Shown: positions 1 through 9,924, counted from the stretch's first letter. The stretch is 64,000 nt of DNA from Pseudomonas sp. AB6 (GCF_034314105.1 NZ_JAVIWJ010000001.1:2481501-2545500); one strand, 5' to 3'. Made by a program: numbers and translations. Notes: a model not told the origin generated them from the letters alone.

Positions 1-1
1 T

Positions 2-1093
2 TATCAGCCAACGCGCCAATGCTCCCTGAGCAGCCGTGTCCCCGAACAATTCAAGGCCAGCCTTGAAGCGCATGAACGCATCGACACTGAGCAGTCAGCC
101 AAACCTAACGAACTGCTGATCAAAAACTGGGACGATCAGGCGCCACTGCTCATCCCCATTGACGCGTTGTTTTATGACCTGACCCAGACCGACGCGCTAC
201 TTGGTGCCCAACTGGATCAACGGGATTACTTCAACTCGACAGGCCAGTGGCTGCCGATTTTACGCATGGACCTGACGGATTCTGGCGCCGGAGTCTTCGG
301 TTTCAATCTGCAGGATCAGTTGTATATCGGCTATGAAGTGGCATCCCGGCTCAATGCTCGGTATGCCGACACCTCACCGGAATGTCCTGATGGCCGGGCG
401 AGTTTTTATTGCAATGGCGTCTTGTTTCGCTCTACCGAAGCTACGACAGCCTTCCATGCCTGGGACCCAAGTCCGAGTTCGAATAGCAGCAACGGTGTTT
501 CGTTTTCCTACGGCCGGGTTGATGTGGGATTTACAAACCTGGTTTACAACCGACCGTTCGGCTTTATGTTTAAGGAGTTCTCAACGCCGAGCGCTTATTC
601 CCCAATCCTACGCTGCGCCTACCCTTATGACGCAGGTACTACAGGTTCTCCAGATGCCTGCACGTTTAGAGGTGTTTGCGACGCATTGGGTGTGACGACC
701 CTCGCAGCCTGGCAAGCGCAATATTCAACTACACCAAACCAAAGCTGCGCCTTTACGGCAACTGCTCCGCAATTTCAGTTAAGTATCGAAGTTCGGACCC
801 TATTGCCCAGCCTCCAGCAAAGCTGGAACGAAATCATGATAGCCGCCTGGCCGCAAGACATCCCCAGTCAGCTCCCCCTCGAAGCGCTGTTCTATCAATC
901 GGGGACCACGGGCCTTGAGCCTGCGCAATTCATCCAGCGCGATTACTTCCAACAAACCCGACGCTTCTTGCCTATCGTCACCATGACGTTGACGGCCACG
1001 GACGGCCGAATATTCAACTACAACCCGCAGGAGCAAATAGCCGCAGGAAAGCCCTCTGCACAACGCAGTTCCATGGGCTCCAGTGGGTATTAG
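2..1093 (+). CDS. Halovibrin-like protein, 5'-truncated by the window edge
   Basis: The frame is open from base 2, so the start lies outside; about 363 residues are visible. The middle holds VASRLNARY, a cysteine pair around YCNGV, AFHAWDPSPSS and GVSFSYGRVD, followed by CAYPYDA and a CTFRGVC cysteine cluster. From memory this resembles the halovibrin-like secreted proteins (HvnA/HvnC) of Pseudomonas and Vibrio; that is recognition, not a search. A module is duplicated around the core: DALFYDL...QRDYFNSTGQWLPILRMDLT near base 160-320 and EALFYQS...QRDYFQQTRRFLPIVTMTLT near base 880-1000. Expression with the next gene is likely, since only 58 bases separate them. Function is unproven; a secreted enzyme or toxin is possible. 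Confidence 0.6.
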   Translation, partial: YQPTRQCSLSSRVPEQFKASLEAHERIDTEQSAKPNELLIKNWDDQAPLLIPIDALFYDLTQTDALLGAQLDQRDYFNSTGQWLPILRMDLTDSGAGVFGFNLQDQLYIGYEVASRLNARYADTSPECPDGRASFYCNGVLFRSTEATTAFHAWDPSPSSNSSNGVSFSYGRVDVGFTNLVYNRPFGFMFKEFSTPSAYSPILRCAYPYDAGTTGSPDACTFRGVCDALGVTTLAAWQAQYSTTPNQSCAFTATAPQFQLSIEVRTLLPSLQQSWNEIMIAAWPQDIPSQLPLEALFYQSGTTGLEPAQFIQRDYFQQTRRFLPIVTMTLTATDGRIFNYNPQEQIAAGKPSAQRSSMGSSGY

Positions 1094-1151
1094 CTGTTTT
1101 TACCCAATCAACTTACACCGCCCGCCCCCCGGGCCGACAAGGACGTTTATC

Positions 1152-4100
1152 ATGACCAGCTTCAAGCCCTTCCTGTTTCCACCGATCAACCGTGACATCA
1201 CCACCCTCGCGCTGCGCCCGCTGCTGATTGCGGGCATGGTGATGCCCGTCGTCGGCGGCGATGGCGGGGTCAATATTTCCATCGTCACTGACGACCCGGG
1301 GGGAGTACTCAGCGTCATCGATCCCTATCAGGAGATGCGAGCAGGCGACCGGCATCGTATTTTCTGGGAGGACGTGGAAATCGCCTTCAAAGAGGTGCTA
1401 CTTACCGAGGTCAACGAGCGACTGTTCATTTATCTGCCCATTGAAAAAATACTCCCCGACTGGGCCGAAAAAGTGCTCTACCAACTGACCCGAGTCGGCA
1501 GTAATGTCCCTGAAGACTCGGTCCCCCTACGGGTGCGGGTCAAGCTCGATCGTCCGGGGGGAACGGATAAAGATCCGCACCTACCCGGGCATTCGGAACT
1601 GAAGAAACCCAAACTCCCACAGGACGTCATCGATAACGGCGTCGATGCCGCCTGGGCCGCCAGAGGCGTGCCGGTGGAAATCGAGCACTACCCGTTTCGG
1701 GCTGCACGCGACACCGTTTCACTGAAATGGGGCAGCGTTATCCTTCACCAGCAGGTGACTGAAGACCAGGCCAATGGCACCGCACCCATCACTCTGCTGG
1801 TCGATCAGGCGGCCATTCTGGCCGGCGGCGACAGCGCTGCGCTGTTGGTGGAGTACGAGGTGTTCGATGAAGTCTGGAACTTCTCCTCAGATTGGTCCCT
1901 CAGCACAAACGTGTTGGTCGATGCCGGCGCCTGGCGCCTGGACGCGCCAATCATCAAGGAAGCGGTCAACGGCGACATCGATCTGATCAGCCTGGCCAAG
2001 AAGGACGTGACGGTACAAATCATCGCGAGGGGGGGCCCCTATGCGGCGGGCGATACCATTACCCTGACCTGGATCGGCACACCGCAGAGCGGCAAACCCA
2101 TCGTGCATACCGAGGCGGTGGTCTTGACCAATATACCGACGGTGCTCGAGCTGAAAGTCCCCTATGCCGATATTCGTGCTATCGCACGAGGCACCGGGGA
2201 TGCGTCCTATGTGCTGACCAAGGCCAACGGCGATCCACCGCAGTCTTCCAAACGCACCTTTGCCCGAGTGATTGGTGACACTTCACAGTTACCGGCCCCC
2301 AGCATCATCCAAGTCGTTGGCGAGCTGCTGGACCCGACGACTCCGGTGGCGAATGTTCAGGTCCCCGCGTATCCCGGGATGAACAATGGCGATCTCATCG
2401 ATGTGATTTGGCTGGGCACCACGGCCAGCGGTACACCTTACTTGCATGAAATGACACACACCGTGACCGAGGGTGAGAAAGGAAAAATCATCACCCTGCC
2501 CGTGCGCAATACCCATATTGCGCCGCTGGACCGCGGCACGCTCGACCTCTACTACCGGGTCTCCAATGACAAGTACGCGCTGTTTGCGGTGAGTGAATCC
2601 GAACATCTGCTGCTCAAGGTCGAACAGATTCGTGCCGACCTGCCAGCACCCAAGGTAGTCGAGGCCCCTGACGGCGTGCTCGACCCGGCCTTGGTGCCCG
2701 ACAGCGCCACCTTGCTGGTGGACTACCTTGGCACCGCGACCGGCGATGTGCTGACCTATTACTGGACCGGAAAACCGGGCGACGGCAGCGCCAGTGATTG
2801 GGTGCCCATCACCACACCCATTGCCGGGAAGCCAATCACTTTCAGAATTGAACAGGCGCTCATCGCGTCTAATCTCAATAGTCTGGTCAAGGTGCGCTAT
2901 ACCCTCCAACGTGCCGCCACCGGCCAGTTCAGTTATTCGGCCACACTGGAGTTGATCATCGGCTCCTTGATCGGCGAATTGCCTGCTCCTGACGTACTTG
3001 AGGCGCCGACGCGAGTGCTGGATCCAATGGCTGCCCTCAACGGCGCCACCGTGCGAGCCCAGTACGAAAGCATGCAAGACATTCCTGCGGACATCATTAC
3101 GCTGAATTGGTTGGGCACGCCCGGTGCGGGAACCTCCCAAGACCTCGAGCTGCCTGGCAATGCCATCGGCTATGTCGATTTCAAGGTACCGGCCTCGGTG
3201 GTCGGCCCCAACATCGGCAAACAGGTCGAGGTCAGCTATGACGTGTCTCGTTCCGGGCAATCGAGTTCATCCGATCTACTGGAGCTGATGGTCAGCACTT
3301 TTCAGGATCCGGAAAACCAATTGCCGCGACCTCGCATCACCCAGGCGAATGACGCCAGCAAGGTGTTGATCCTGAGTTCATTCACCGGCAATGCGCAGGT
3401 AACAGTGGGCAAATGGCCGTTTAGTGCCGCCCGGCAGCGGGTATGGTTGCGCCTCGAAGGCAAGACCTCTACCGGCGCGATTTACACCATCGTCTTGCTG
3501 ACGGGGGTCGAAGTGTCCGCCGCCCAGGCCAGCAGCGGCCTTAACGAGACACTGCTGCGAAGTGAGCTTGAAAAGCTGGGGCATGATTCGCAACTGACCG
3601 TCGTGTGCAAGGTGACCTTTGACGGTGCCGTTGATGAAAACTCGGCCATCGAATTTCCCAGAGCGGCTTACACCTTCAAAACCTTCGACGATTCAGTTGC
3701 GCCAACCATCGCCAGCGTCAAGGATTCCAAAGGCACCGAGATCCCCAATGGCAGTACGACCTTCGACACCAGCGTGACACTGGCGGGCAAGGCGGCCCCC
3801 AGCCAACGGGTCGAGATCTTCGACAGCACCACGTCAAAAGGCACCGCCACGGTCAATGCCAGTGGTGACTGGACCCTCTCCCTCACGGGCCTGACACTGA
3901 CCAGTCACAGCATCACCGCCAAGGCAGTATATGGCAGCAATCCGGTATCCGCCGCGCGCACCTTTACGGTCGCCGTCGCCACCGCGCCAACCATCGCCAG
4001 TGTCAAGGATTCCAAAGGCACCGAGATCCCCGCTGGCGGTACCACCTTTGACACCAGCGTGACGCTGGCGGGCAAGGCTGCCCCCAGCCAAAAGGTCGAG

Positions 4101-5081
4101 ATCTTCGATGGCACCACGTCAAAAGGCACCGCGACGGTCAATGCCAGTGGCGACTGGACCCTCGCCCTCACGGCCCTGACAGTGGCCAGCCACAGCATCA
4201 CCGCCAAGGCCGTATATGGCAGCAATCCGGTGTCCGCCGCGCGCACCTTTACGGTCGCCGTCGCCACCGCGCCAACCATCGCCAGTGTCAAGGATTCCAA
4301 AGGTGTCGAGATTCCCGCTGGCGGTACGACCAGGGACACCCAGGTAACAATCACCGGTACAGCATCTGCCAACCAACAGGTGCAGATTCTCGACGGCGCC
4401 AGCTCACTAGGCACGGTAACGGCGGCTGGTATTAATTGGACGTATACAATGTCGACAACAGTCATGTCCTACAGCATCAAGGCTCGCGGGCTTTATGGTA
4501 GCAATCCGGAGTCTGGTGTAAGGACGTTTACGGTTCAGCCAGCAACGCCGCCTTTTGTTATTGATACCTCGCCAGTCACGCTAGGTGGCAGGGCGTACAT
4601 TTGGAACGATGGCAAACCGTTGCCAGCCGCGCCTGCGGCAGGGACATCCATTCAACGGTCTGCTAGCGGAGGTATTCCTCCGTATACATACCGAGCCTCC
4701 ACAACAGCAGTCTCGATCAATGCAACATCAGGGCTAGTGCGAGCGCTCAAGAATGGCGCAGCCACCATAACAGTCAGAGATTCCAGCGGGACCGAGCTGA
4801 GCTATCAAGTAACGGTTACCGATGCATGGATAATCGAATACATCGGTGACTTTATTCATCGTGGAGCTTTAGAGTATCAACGCCCTGGTGGACACTTACC
4901 GAGTGGAGATGAAAACCAGCAAATTCGTACCCATTACGGAGCATCATGGCCCCATGGAGAGCGGGGTTGGTGGTCTTCTGACGTTAAGGGCGCTGACGCC
5001 CTGGTCGTCACTATACCGAGTGGTAGTGCGTTTTTTACCCTGAAAGCCTTTGCTTATGCGTCATTGTCGGTTTATAGATGA
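1152..5081 (+). CDS. Large Ig-like repeat protein (1,309 aa)
   Basis: The start ATG at 1152 has AAGGA eight bases upstream; the longer frame reaches back to 1083 inside the previous gene and is rejected. The N-terminal two thirds is a string of divergent modules of roughly 100-115 residues recurring as LPAP..V.EA...VLDP...., a GD-rich strand, W.GTP and a V.YDV/YTL ending. Residues about 850-1130 are three 95-residue repeats beginning APTIASVKDSKG, typical of bacterial Ig-like folds. A BIG2-like module (INATSGLVRA, GAATITVRD) and an unrelated tryptophan-rich C-terminus follow. No classical signal peptide is evident, only a hydrophobic patch LLIAGMVMPVVGG near residue 30. An adhesin or surface/tail-like structural role is inference. 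Confidence 0.8.
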   Translation: MTSFKPFLFPPINRDITTLALRPLLIAGMVMPVVGGDGGVNISIVTDDPGGVLSVIDPYQEMRAGDRHRIFWEDVEIAFKEVLLTEVNERLFIYLPIEKILPDWAEKVLYQLTRVGSNVPEDSVPLRVRVKLDRPGGTDKDPHLPGHSELKKPKLPQDVIDNGVDAAWAARGVPVEIEHYPFRAARDTVSLKWGSVILHQQVTEDQANGTAPITLLVDQAAILAGGDSAALLVEYEVFDEVWNFSSDWSLSTNVLVDAGAWRLDAPIIKEAVNGDIDLISLAKKDVTVQIIARGGPYAAGDTITLTWIGTPQSGKPIVHTEAVVLTNIPTVLELKVPYADIRAIARGTGDASYVLTKANGDPPQSSKRTFARVIGDTSQLPAPSIIQVVGELLDPTTPVANVQVPAYPGMNNGDLIDVIWLGTTASGTPYLHEMTHTVTEGEKGKIITLPVRNTHIAPLDRGTLDLYYRVSNDKYALFAVSESEHLLLKVEQIRADLPAPKVVEAPDGVLDPALVPDSATLLVDYLGTATGDVLTYYWTGKPGDGSASDWVPITTPIAGKPITFRIEQALIASNLNSLVKVRYTLQRAATGQFSYSATLELIIGSLIGELPAPDVLEAPTRVLDPMAALNGATVRAQYESMQDIPADIITLNWLGTPGAGTSQDLELPGNAIGYVDFKVPASVVGPNIGKQVEVSYDVSRSGQSSSSDLLELMVSTFQDPENQLPRPRITQANDASKVLILSSFTGNAQVTVGKWPFSAARQRVWLRLEGKTSTGAIYTIVLLTGVEVSAAQASSGLNETLLRSELEKLGHDSQLTVVCKVTFDGAVDENSAIEFPRAAYTFKTFDDSVAPTIASVKDSKGTEIPNGSTTFDTSVTLAGKAAPSQRVEIFDSTTSKGTATVNASGDWTLSLTGLTLTSHSITAKAVYGSNPVSAARTFTVAVATAPTIASVKDSKGTEIPAGGTTFDTSVTLAGKAAPSQKVEIFDGTTSKGTATVNASGDWTLALTALTVASHSITAKAVYGSNPVSAARTFTVAVATAPTIASVKDSKGVEIPAGGTTRDTQVTITGTASANQQVQILDGASSLGTVTAAGINWTYTMSTTVMSYSIKARGLYGSNPESGVRTFTVQPATPPFVIDTSPVTLGGRAYIWNDGKPLPAAPAAGTSIQRSASGGIPPYTYRASTTAVSINATSGLVRALKNGAATITVRDSSGTELSYQVTVTDAWIIEYIGDFIHRGALEYQRPGGHLPSGDENQQIRTHYGASWPHGERGWWSSDVKGADALVVTIPSGSAFFTLKAFAYASLSVYR
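3699..4547 (+). repeat. Three tandem 285-bp repeats coding Ig-like modules
   Basis: Units start at 3699, 3984 and 4269, each with GCGCCAACCATCGCCAG. The first two units are nearly identical in DNA as well as in protein; the third is diverged, especially after its first 60 bases, and is a few bases shorter. The period of 285 bases equals 95 codons, so unequal exchange would keep the frame of the surrounding gene. Confidence 0.9.
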
Positions 5082-5144
5082 AGCCCTTAGGGAAAATTAT
5101 CATGAATGAGTACATTGCTTCCTGAGCATCTTCACCATAAGAAA

Positions 5145-5171
5145 AGGCCTCGTGGCTGATTCACGGGGCCT
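5145..5171. terminator. Bidirectional terminator between convergent genes
   Basis: A ten-pair stem AGGCCTCGTG / CACGGGGCCT (one G-T pair) with a seven-base loop lies between the stops at 5081 (+) and 5203 (-). Read on the minus strand it is followed by TTTTCTTAT, so it best serves the autotransporter; on the plus strand the T-run is weak. Confidence 0.75.
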
Positions 5172-5202
5172 GTCTTACTAGATGCGTTACGCCTGATATT
5201 GT

Positions 5203-7485
5203 TTACCAGCTATACCGAACCCCAACATTCGCCCCAAACGGCTGTTCGATATGTTCGCCGTTGGAGTAATCGAAGTCCGCATGCAACTGCAAACGCTCCG
5301 ACATGCTGACGGCAACACCGGCGCCCAGTTCTCCGCGCGAGCCGGACAGGTCGTTGTTGAAGCGGTTGCCGTTGACGTTTACCTCATTGGCGTTGACAAA
5401 CTCATGGGCCATGGCGCCACGAATGTAAGGCTGTACGACGCTACCACTTGCCAGGGTGAAGTTGCGGCCGACGGTCATACCGACTTTGCCCAACAGTGAA
5501 CGGGCGTGGTCGCCGTTGGCGTCCATGCCGTTATTCAGGTCGTAATTCGCGCCCTGAATCGCCACGGCGGAGAGTTGGGTAAAGGGTTCGATGAAGTACT
5601 CGTTATCAAGCTTGATATGGCGACCGAATTCTACCGAGCCCCCCAGACCGATGTTGCTGTAGTTGCCCTTTGCACGCTCGCCATCGCTCATGGTGACGTT
5701 CGCGTTGTTCCTGAAGTGGTTGACCTTGACCACGCCATCAAAGTAATAGCCGCTGTCTGGGTCAAGCCAGGTGGTATAGCCCCCTACATACGAACTCTTG
5801 ACCGCGCCAGTGGTGCCGCGGCTAAGGTCCAGATCAGACTCGCTATACCCGGCGAGTACCCCCACCAGCCAGTGCCCATCGCCCATCGGCAAGGGTGCAT
5901 CAGCACCCAGCGAGAAACCTTGCTGGTTTTGCTGATACCCCAGACCGTTGGCATCGGCCACGTTGTATTTGTTGCCGTAGGTGCGAACCCAACCGCCGGC
6001 CTTACCGCCATTGAAGCGCAATTCACCCATGCGCGTACGCAGCGACGTCAGCTCCCCGTACCAGACGGTCGGGGCGGTGTTGAACAGCGCCAACACTGAC
6101 TGGGTACCTGGGCTGATGATTTTCGACGACGGGTCGAGGAACCAGTCGGTGCCGCCTGAACCGTTCACCGCCGAGGTCAGGGCATAGGAGAATGCACCGA
6201 CGTCGACCGGACCGTTCAGCAGCGAAAACTTCGCGTCTCCGGCTGCGGTGTGAACCAGTGTCACGGGGTCTGCCGTCAGCGGATCACGACCGGAACTGGT
6301 GACCAGCAGGCTGTGGTCGCCGGTTGCCGTGCCGGTCACGTTCAAGGTGTCGTGCAGGTTCTGCGCGAAGTCCACATTCATGGCGAAGGTGCCGTTACCC
6401 GCCAAGGTGCCTACGTTTAACTGATAGAACTGGCCGGCCGGGCCCATCGTCACCCGGCCGCCGTTCATGTTCAGCGCACCAATGGTATTATCGGCCGTCA
6501 TGTTCCAGTTTGACTGGTTGTTAATGGCCACGTTGCCGACGTTGGTCAGACTGCCGGTGAAAGTCGAGCGGTCATTCAAGGTCAGTGCGCCAGTACTGCC
6601 AGCCTCGACATTCAGGTCACCGGTCATCTGGCCCTGGTTGAAGATCAGATTGCCGGTGCTGCCCCCTTGCACCTGAACATTGCCGGTGAGCGTGCTATTG
6701 GCAACGGTCATGGTGGCGGTCGAGCCGCCTTGAACTTCCAGCAAGTTGCCGTTGCCGCCGCTCAGGGTCGAGCCGTTGTTGACGTTGATGACTGCGGGCA
6801 TCGTGCTGGAACTGACTCGAATCGCCGCCCCCGTAACGCCTTGCAGGCTGGCGTTATTCAGCACCAGGCGGTTGTCGCCGACGTTCTGCTGATCACGGGA
6901 AAACCGTGCACCGTTGACGTTGCCGGTGATCGTTGTTCCGCTGTTGGCTTCAACATCGCCGCCGATGATGTTCAAACCGGTGCTGCTTGCACCGGTGCCG
7001 GTCACGGTTGAGTTGTTAAGCACCAACCTGCTCAAACCCGTAATTTCTGCACCGGCGTCACCACCACTGGCGTTACTCCCTGTAAACGTGACATTCGATC
7101 CGCCGGTAGTTGTACCACCTGTTCTATTGACAGAAAGGCCCAAGTACTCACCGTTGATAGTGGCCCCACCTGAGATCGTCGCCGTACTGTCGGTAACGAA
7201 TATGCCATCCCCTCCTGGGGCGGTCGTCGTGCCGCCGGTCATATTCAGCGTCGAGCCGGATGCAATCTGAATTGCTTCCGTTGTTGCTCCATTACTATTT
7301 AGTGTACTGGCACCTGTTACAACATAAAAGTCCGATGCTGTCGTACCATTGATATTCAGCGTTTGCCCGTTGCCGACGATTGCAGCGAGAAGTGTTGGGC
7401 TCGCCAACAAGGCTGGGACTACAACACTTAGGCCAAGCAGGTGTCGCGAATAACTACTAAAGTAAGGTGTTGATTTCGTGTTCAT
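5203..7485 (-). CDS. Autotransporter with pertactin-like passenger
   Basis: The 760-residue type Va autotransporter begins with a long signal peptide (about residues 1-34, cut after LLA) and carries a Gly/Ser/Thr/Asn-rich passenger of short repeats such as GGSTATMTV and GGSTGNLIF that predict a right-handed beta-helix. Around residue 480 VWYGELTSLRTRMGELR marks the junction to a C-terminal barrel of about 270 residues that ends in VGVRYSW, the expected terminal aromatic. It has no RGD, protease or lipase motif that I can see. AAGGAGAT precedes the ATG. The passenger is short for the family. It should be displayed on the outer membrane; adhesion or aggregation is inferred. Confidence 0.9.
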   Translation of the reverse strand: MNTKSTPYFSSYSRHLLGLSVVVPALLASPTLLAAIVGNGQTLNINGTTASDFYVVTGASTLNSNGATTEAIQIASGSTLNMTGGTTTAPGGDGIFVTDSTATISGGATINGEYLGLSVNRTGGTTTGGSNVTFTGSNASGGDAGAEITGLSRLVLNNSTVTGTGASSTGLNIIGGDVEANSGTTITGNVNGARFSRDQQNVGDNRLVLNNASLQGVTGAAIRVSSSTMPAVINVNNGSTLSGGNGNLLEVQGGSTATMTVANSTLTGNVQVQGGSTGNLIFNQGQMTGDLNVEAGSTGALTLNDRSTFTGSLTNVGNVAINNQSNWNMTADNTIGALNMNGGRVTMGPAGQFYQLNVGTLAGNGTFAMNVDFAQNLHDTLNVTGTATGDHSLLVTSSGRDPLTADPVTLVHTAAGDAKFSLLNGPVDVGAFSYALTSAVNGSGGTDWFLDPSSKIISPGTQSVLALFNTAPTVWYGELTSLRTRMGELRFNGGKAGGWVRTYGNKYNVADANGLGYQQNQQGFSLGADAPLPMGDGHWLVGVLAGYSESDLDLSRGTTGAVKSSYVGGYTTWLDPDSGYYFDGVVKVNHFRNNANVTMSDGERAKGNYSNIGLGGSVEFGRHIKLDNEYFIEPFTQLSAVAIQGANYDLNNGMDANGDHARSLLGKVGMTVGRNFTLASGSVVQPYIRGAMAHEFVNANEVNVNGNRFNNDLSGSRGELGAGVAVSMSERLQLHADFDYSNGEHIEQPFGANVGVRYSW

Positions 7486-7575
7486 AGGCCGTTCATCTCC
7501 TTTGTGGAAGTGCGCTCGTTAGTGGACGCATGAGTTTGATGGCGGCGAACGATACAGACCCTCCTCCGGAGTTTA

Positions 7576-7614
7576 TGTAGGACATTTCCTAGGATTGCTC
7601 GGAAATTTCCTACA
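7576..7614. promoter_or_regulatory. BvgA-like heptad array upstream of the autotransporter
   Basis: TGTAGGA at 7576, TTTCCTA at 7585, TAGGATT at 7590 and TTTCCTA at 7606 lie about 90-130 bases before the autotransporter start. The two TTTCCTA copies are 21 bases apart (two helical turns), and the outer arms form the inverted repeat TGTAGGA...TTTCCTACA. TTTCCTA is the heptad known for Bordetella BvgA. The rest of the 375-base gap 7486-7860 holds an AT-rich stretch, the terminator listed below and no gene. Confidence 0.5.
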
Positions 7615-7818
7615 GGCACTCAACGGTCAAACAAGGGCACGCGTCGTTGCAGAACACGCGCTGTTCCACTGACAAACACACTGCAAAACTCCAGTTTGCC
7701 TGTTTGGGTATAGTTCGATTTAAAAGAAAGCAGCGAGAAAAGACAAAAAACAGTGATTATTTTGTGCTTAAACGTGAGCACTGAAGTTGTTATAGCCAGA
7801 AGAAATAATGATTATGAA

Positions 7819-7847
7819 GAAGGGAAATGCCACCGGTATTTCCCTTC
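7819..7847 (-). terminator. Terminator after the 655-aa Ig-like gene
   Basis: A perfect ten-pair stem GAAGGGAAAT / ATTTCCCTTC with a nine-base loop begins 13 bases past the stop codon at 7861 in the minus direction, followed by TTCATAAT. It closes the three-gene unit that starts at 12017. Confidence 0.75.
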
Positions 7848-7860
7848 CTTTAACAGCAGC

Positions 7861-9828
7861 CTATGGCAATGGAATACGACAGGTGTCACCCCCGCCTATT
7901 TCAAAGAATGTCTTGACGATATGCCGTTGCGACGTCACTGGACGGCCATCAATCGTGGCGGTGTACTCAATAGAGCCCCAGTTGGGACTGGATGCCAACA
8001 TTGCCGGTTCGTACGGGACATAGACGAGAAACCCGTTGGCCGCCTCGTTGGTCGTCGGCGTAAAACGGATCGTAGCAGTGGTGCTGGGTATCAATGTCGA
8101 CCCTGCCGCGTCTCTCCAGCCCTGGTAGGTAAATACAAGCTCCTGATCCGCTAGTTGTGGTTCGCCGCCAGGCACTGCAATGACGGCTACCACTCCAAAG
8201 GGTGCTACGTTACGCAACGAGCTGCAATTGAACCAGTCGGTGAAATCAGTATCCAGGTTCTGGAACAACGGATTGGGAATGCTCGCTGTTTTGATGAGCA
8301 CATCAACCAGTCTGGGCCGAGAAGTGTCTACGTTGTCATTCACACTGGGATGCGCAATGGTGTAATGCACCGGCAGTTCAGGATCATTGCCGCCGGTGTC
8401 GATAGCTGCCCAAGGGATGGTAAAGGGAACCAAAAAGTCATCGGCCTCAGTACCGATAACCCTATATTCGCCTCCGGGCGCGGGTACGGCCACGCCCTTC
8501 CAGTACAACTGAACGACGTCACCGGCCTTGTATTTTTCGTAAATAATAACCTCTGCGGTTGCATCTTGACCCGCATCGACCAGTTCCAGTTTGTTGGGCA
8601 CCGTAGTGACGGCACCCTGAACATCCACCAGTGCCAATGCCGGGTTTTCGGTACCTGGATCAGGGTCGGGGTTGTCGGGCCCGGGTTTTCTCAAATCAAC
8701 CTGAGGGTCCGCGCCCACGGTTTCAGGGAAGCGATCGGTGCCTCGTAGAATGGCGTAGCTGACATGCACCGTCTTGGGTCCGTCATTACCATTTTTCACC
8801 GCAGAGAATGGAATGTTAACGAACACCGGGAATCCCGGAATAGTCACTGGGGGCTGAGCAAGCCCGTCCCAGGTCACCGCGAACTGGTCCTGCCCCGCTT
8901 GAAAGTTGTCATATTCGTCTTCGAGTACAACGGCAACCCCCTGATACGCATCTGCCAGGTCGATCAACCCGTCATCAGCCAAGGGAACCGTGGGCGGCCG
9001 CAGGTTGGCGGGCGCAGGGTTCAGTCTTACATTCAGGTGTTTGAATCCCGACGCAGGCCCCACATTACCCACGCGGTCAGCCAGTGTGTAATAAATGCCA
9101 TGTTCGCCCTCCACCGTACCGATATCAGCGGTTGTTAATTCAACAGTTACCACGTTATTAAGGTCAGGGCGAGTGAACTCTGCAAACAACCGGGCCGTGA
9201 CTTGACTGACGCCATAATACACTCTGATGACGTCGTCTATTTTGGCATCCCCATACTCAGGAATCGTCACTGCAACAAATCCATTCGCATCGAGATATTC
9301 TTTGGTAATCCCATCGCGGTCGACTTCAGCCGGTACAATTACCACATTCCCTGCGTTGCCCGAATTGGGGGCGAGGTTATCGATATTGATCGATAGTTCA
9401 TCAGAATAGTTAGGATTTCCGCCCACGTTAAATCCATAGGTCAAACTATAGCGCCCTGCATTGACCGTTTGACTCGCGGGCAGTTCCAACTCAATCGGGA
9501 AAGCGGCGTCCAGAATGGGCAAGCTGCCGGAGTATCGTGGGCCGACGGGCACCCCGCTCCAAAGCAACTGCACATAATAAGGAGTGCCATCTGCATCCGA
9601 ACCTGGCCGTTCAAAGATAGGGATATTAACCGCTAAGGACACCCCGTGAGGTTGCGGCAACTGGTTTTTCTCATCGTCTGCTGTATCGGGCAGCAACGGG
9701 TTAAGTGGACTCATTGCCGGTGCCGGAAGTATCAGTTTAGGCGCGTTGGCCTGTATTTCCCTCGCGTATTTGCGGGCATGGGCCGCGGCTTTTTGCTTTG
9801 GCGTTAAACCCTTATCAGTGGTTAACAT
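7861..9828 (-). CDS. Ig-like repeat protein, paralogue of the gene at 10059-12017
   Basis: The ATG at 9828 has GAGGG nine bases upstream, whereas the in-frame ATG at 9843 has none, so the product is taken as 655 residues (MLTTDKGLTPKQ...). A basic N-terminal segment is followed by four or five Ig-like modules with repeated W.G..V, VPFTIPWAAID and a linker APANLRPPTVPLADDGLID that matches APENLKPPRIPLSARGLID in the upstream paralogue. The C-terminal module holds two cysteines (FNCSS and DTCRIPLP) that may form a disulphide. No signal peptide or membrane segment is visible. It is the last gene of a minus-strand unit. Function unknown. Confidence 0.75.
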   Translation of the reverse strand: MLTTDKGLTPKQKAAAHARKYAREIQANAPKLILPAPAMSPLNPLLPDTADDEKNQLPQPHGVSLAVNIPIFERPGSDADGTPYYVQLLWSGVPVGPRYSGSLPILDAAFPIELELPASQTVNAGRYSLTYGFNVGGNPNYSDELSINIDNLAPNSGNAGNVVIVPAEVDRDGITKEYLDANGFVAVTIPEYGDAKIDDVIRVYYGVSQVTARLFAEFTRPDLNNVVTVELTTADIGTVEGEHGIYYTLADRVGNVGPASGFKHLNVRLNPAPANLRPPTVPLADDGLIDLADAYQGVAVVLEDEYDNFQAGQDQFAVTWDGLAQPPVTIPGFPVFVNIPFSAVKNGNDGPKTVHVSYAILRGTDRFPETVGADPQVDLRKPGPDNPDPDPGTENPALALVDVQGAVTTVPNKLELVDAGQDATAEVIIYEKYKAGDVVQLYWKGVAVPAPGGEYRVIGTEADDFLVPFTIPWAAIDTGGNDPELPVHYTIAHPSVNDNVDTSRPRLVDVLIKTASIPNPLFQNLDTDFTDWFNCSSLRNVAPFGVVAVIAVPGGEPQLADQELVFTYQGWRDAAGSTLIPSTTATIRFTPTTNEAANGFLVYVPYEPAMLASSPNWGSIEYTATIDGRPVTSQRHIVKTFFEIGGGDTCRIPLP

Positions 9829-9924
9829 TTCATAGTCCCTCATGGTAGTTAAGCTGTGTGTCCGCGATGAACTTCAAGTCCATGAAGTTTTCGCGCAGCA
9901 CGGTTCCATTTCGTACACTTACTG

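Noticed and set aside
2289..3260. 323-codon open frame on the minus strand inside the Ig-like repeat gene
   Set aside because: It is antisense to a well-supported gene and has no family motif; such frames are common opposite GC-rich repeats.
3905..4465. 186-codon minus frame over the tandem repeats
   Set aside because: It repeats only because the underlying DNA repeats; no ribosome site or family.
3699..4547. Possible CRISPR array because of tandem repetition
   Set aside because: Units are 285 bases without spacers and are in-frame coding sequence.
5506..6099. 197-codon plus frame opposite the autotransporter barrel
   Set aside because: Antisense shadow with no motif or start signal.
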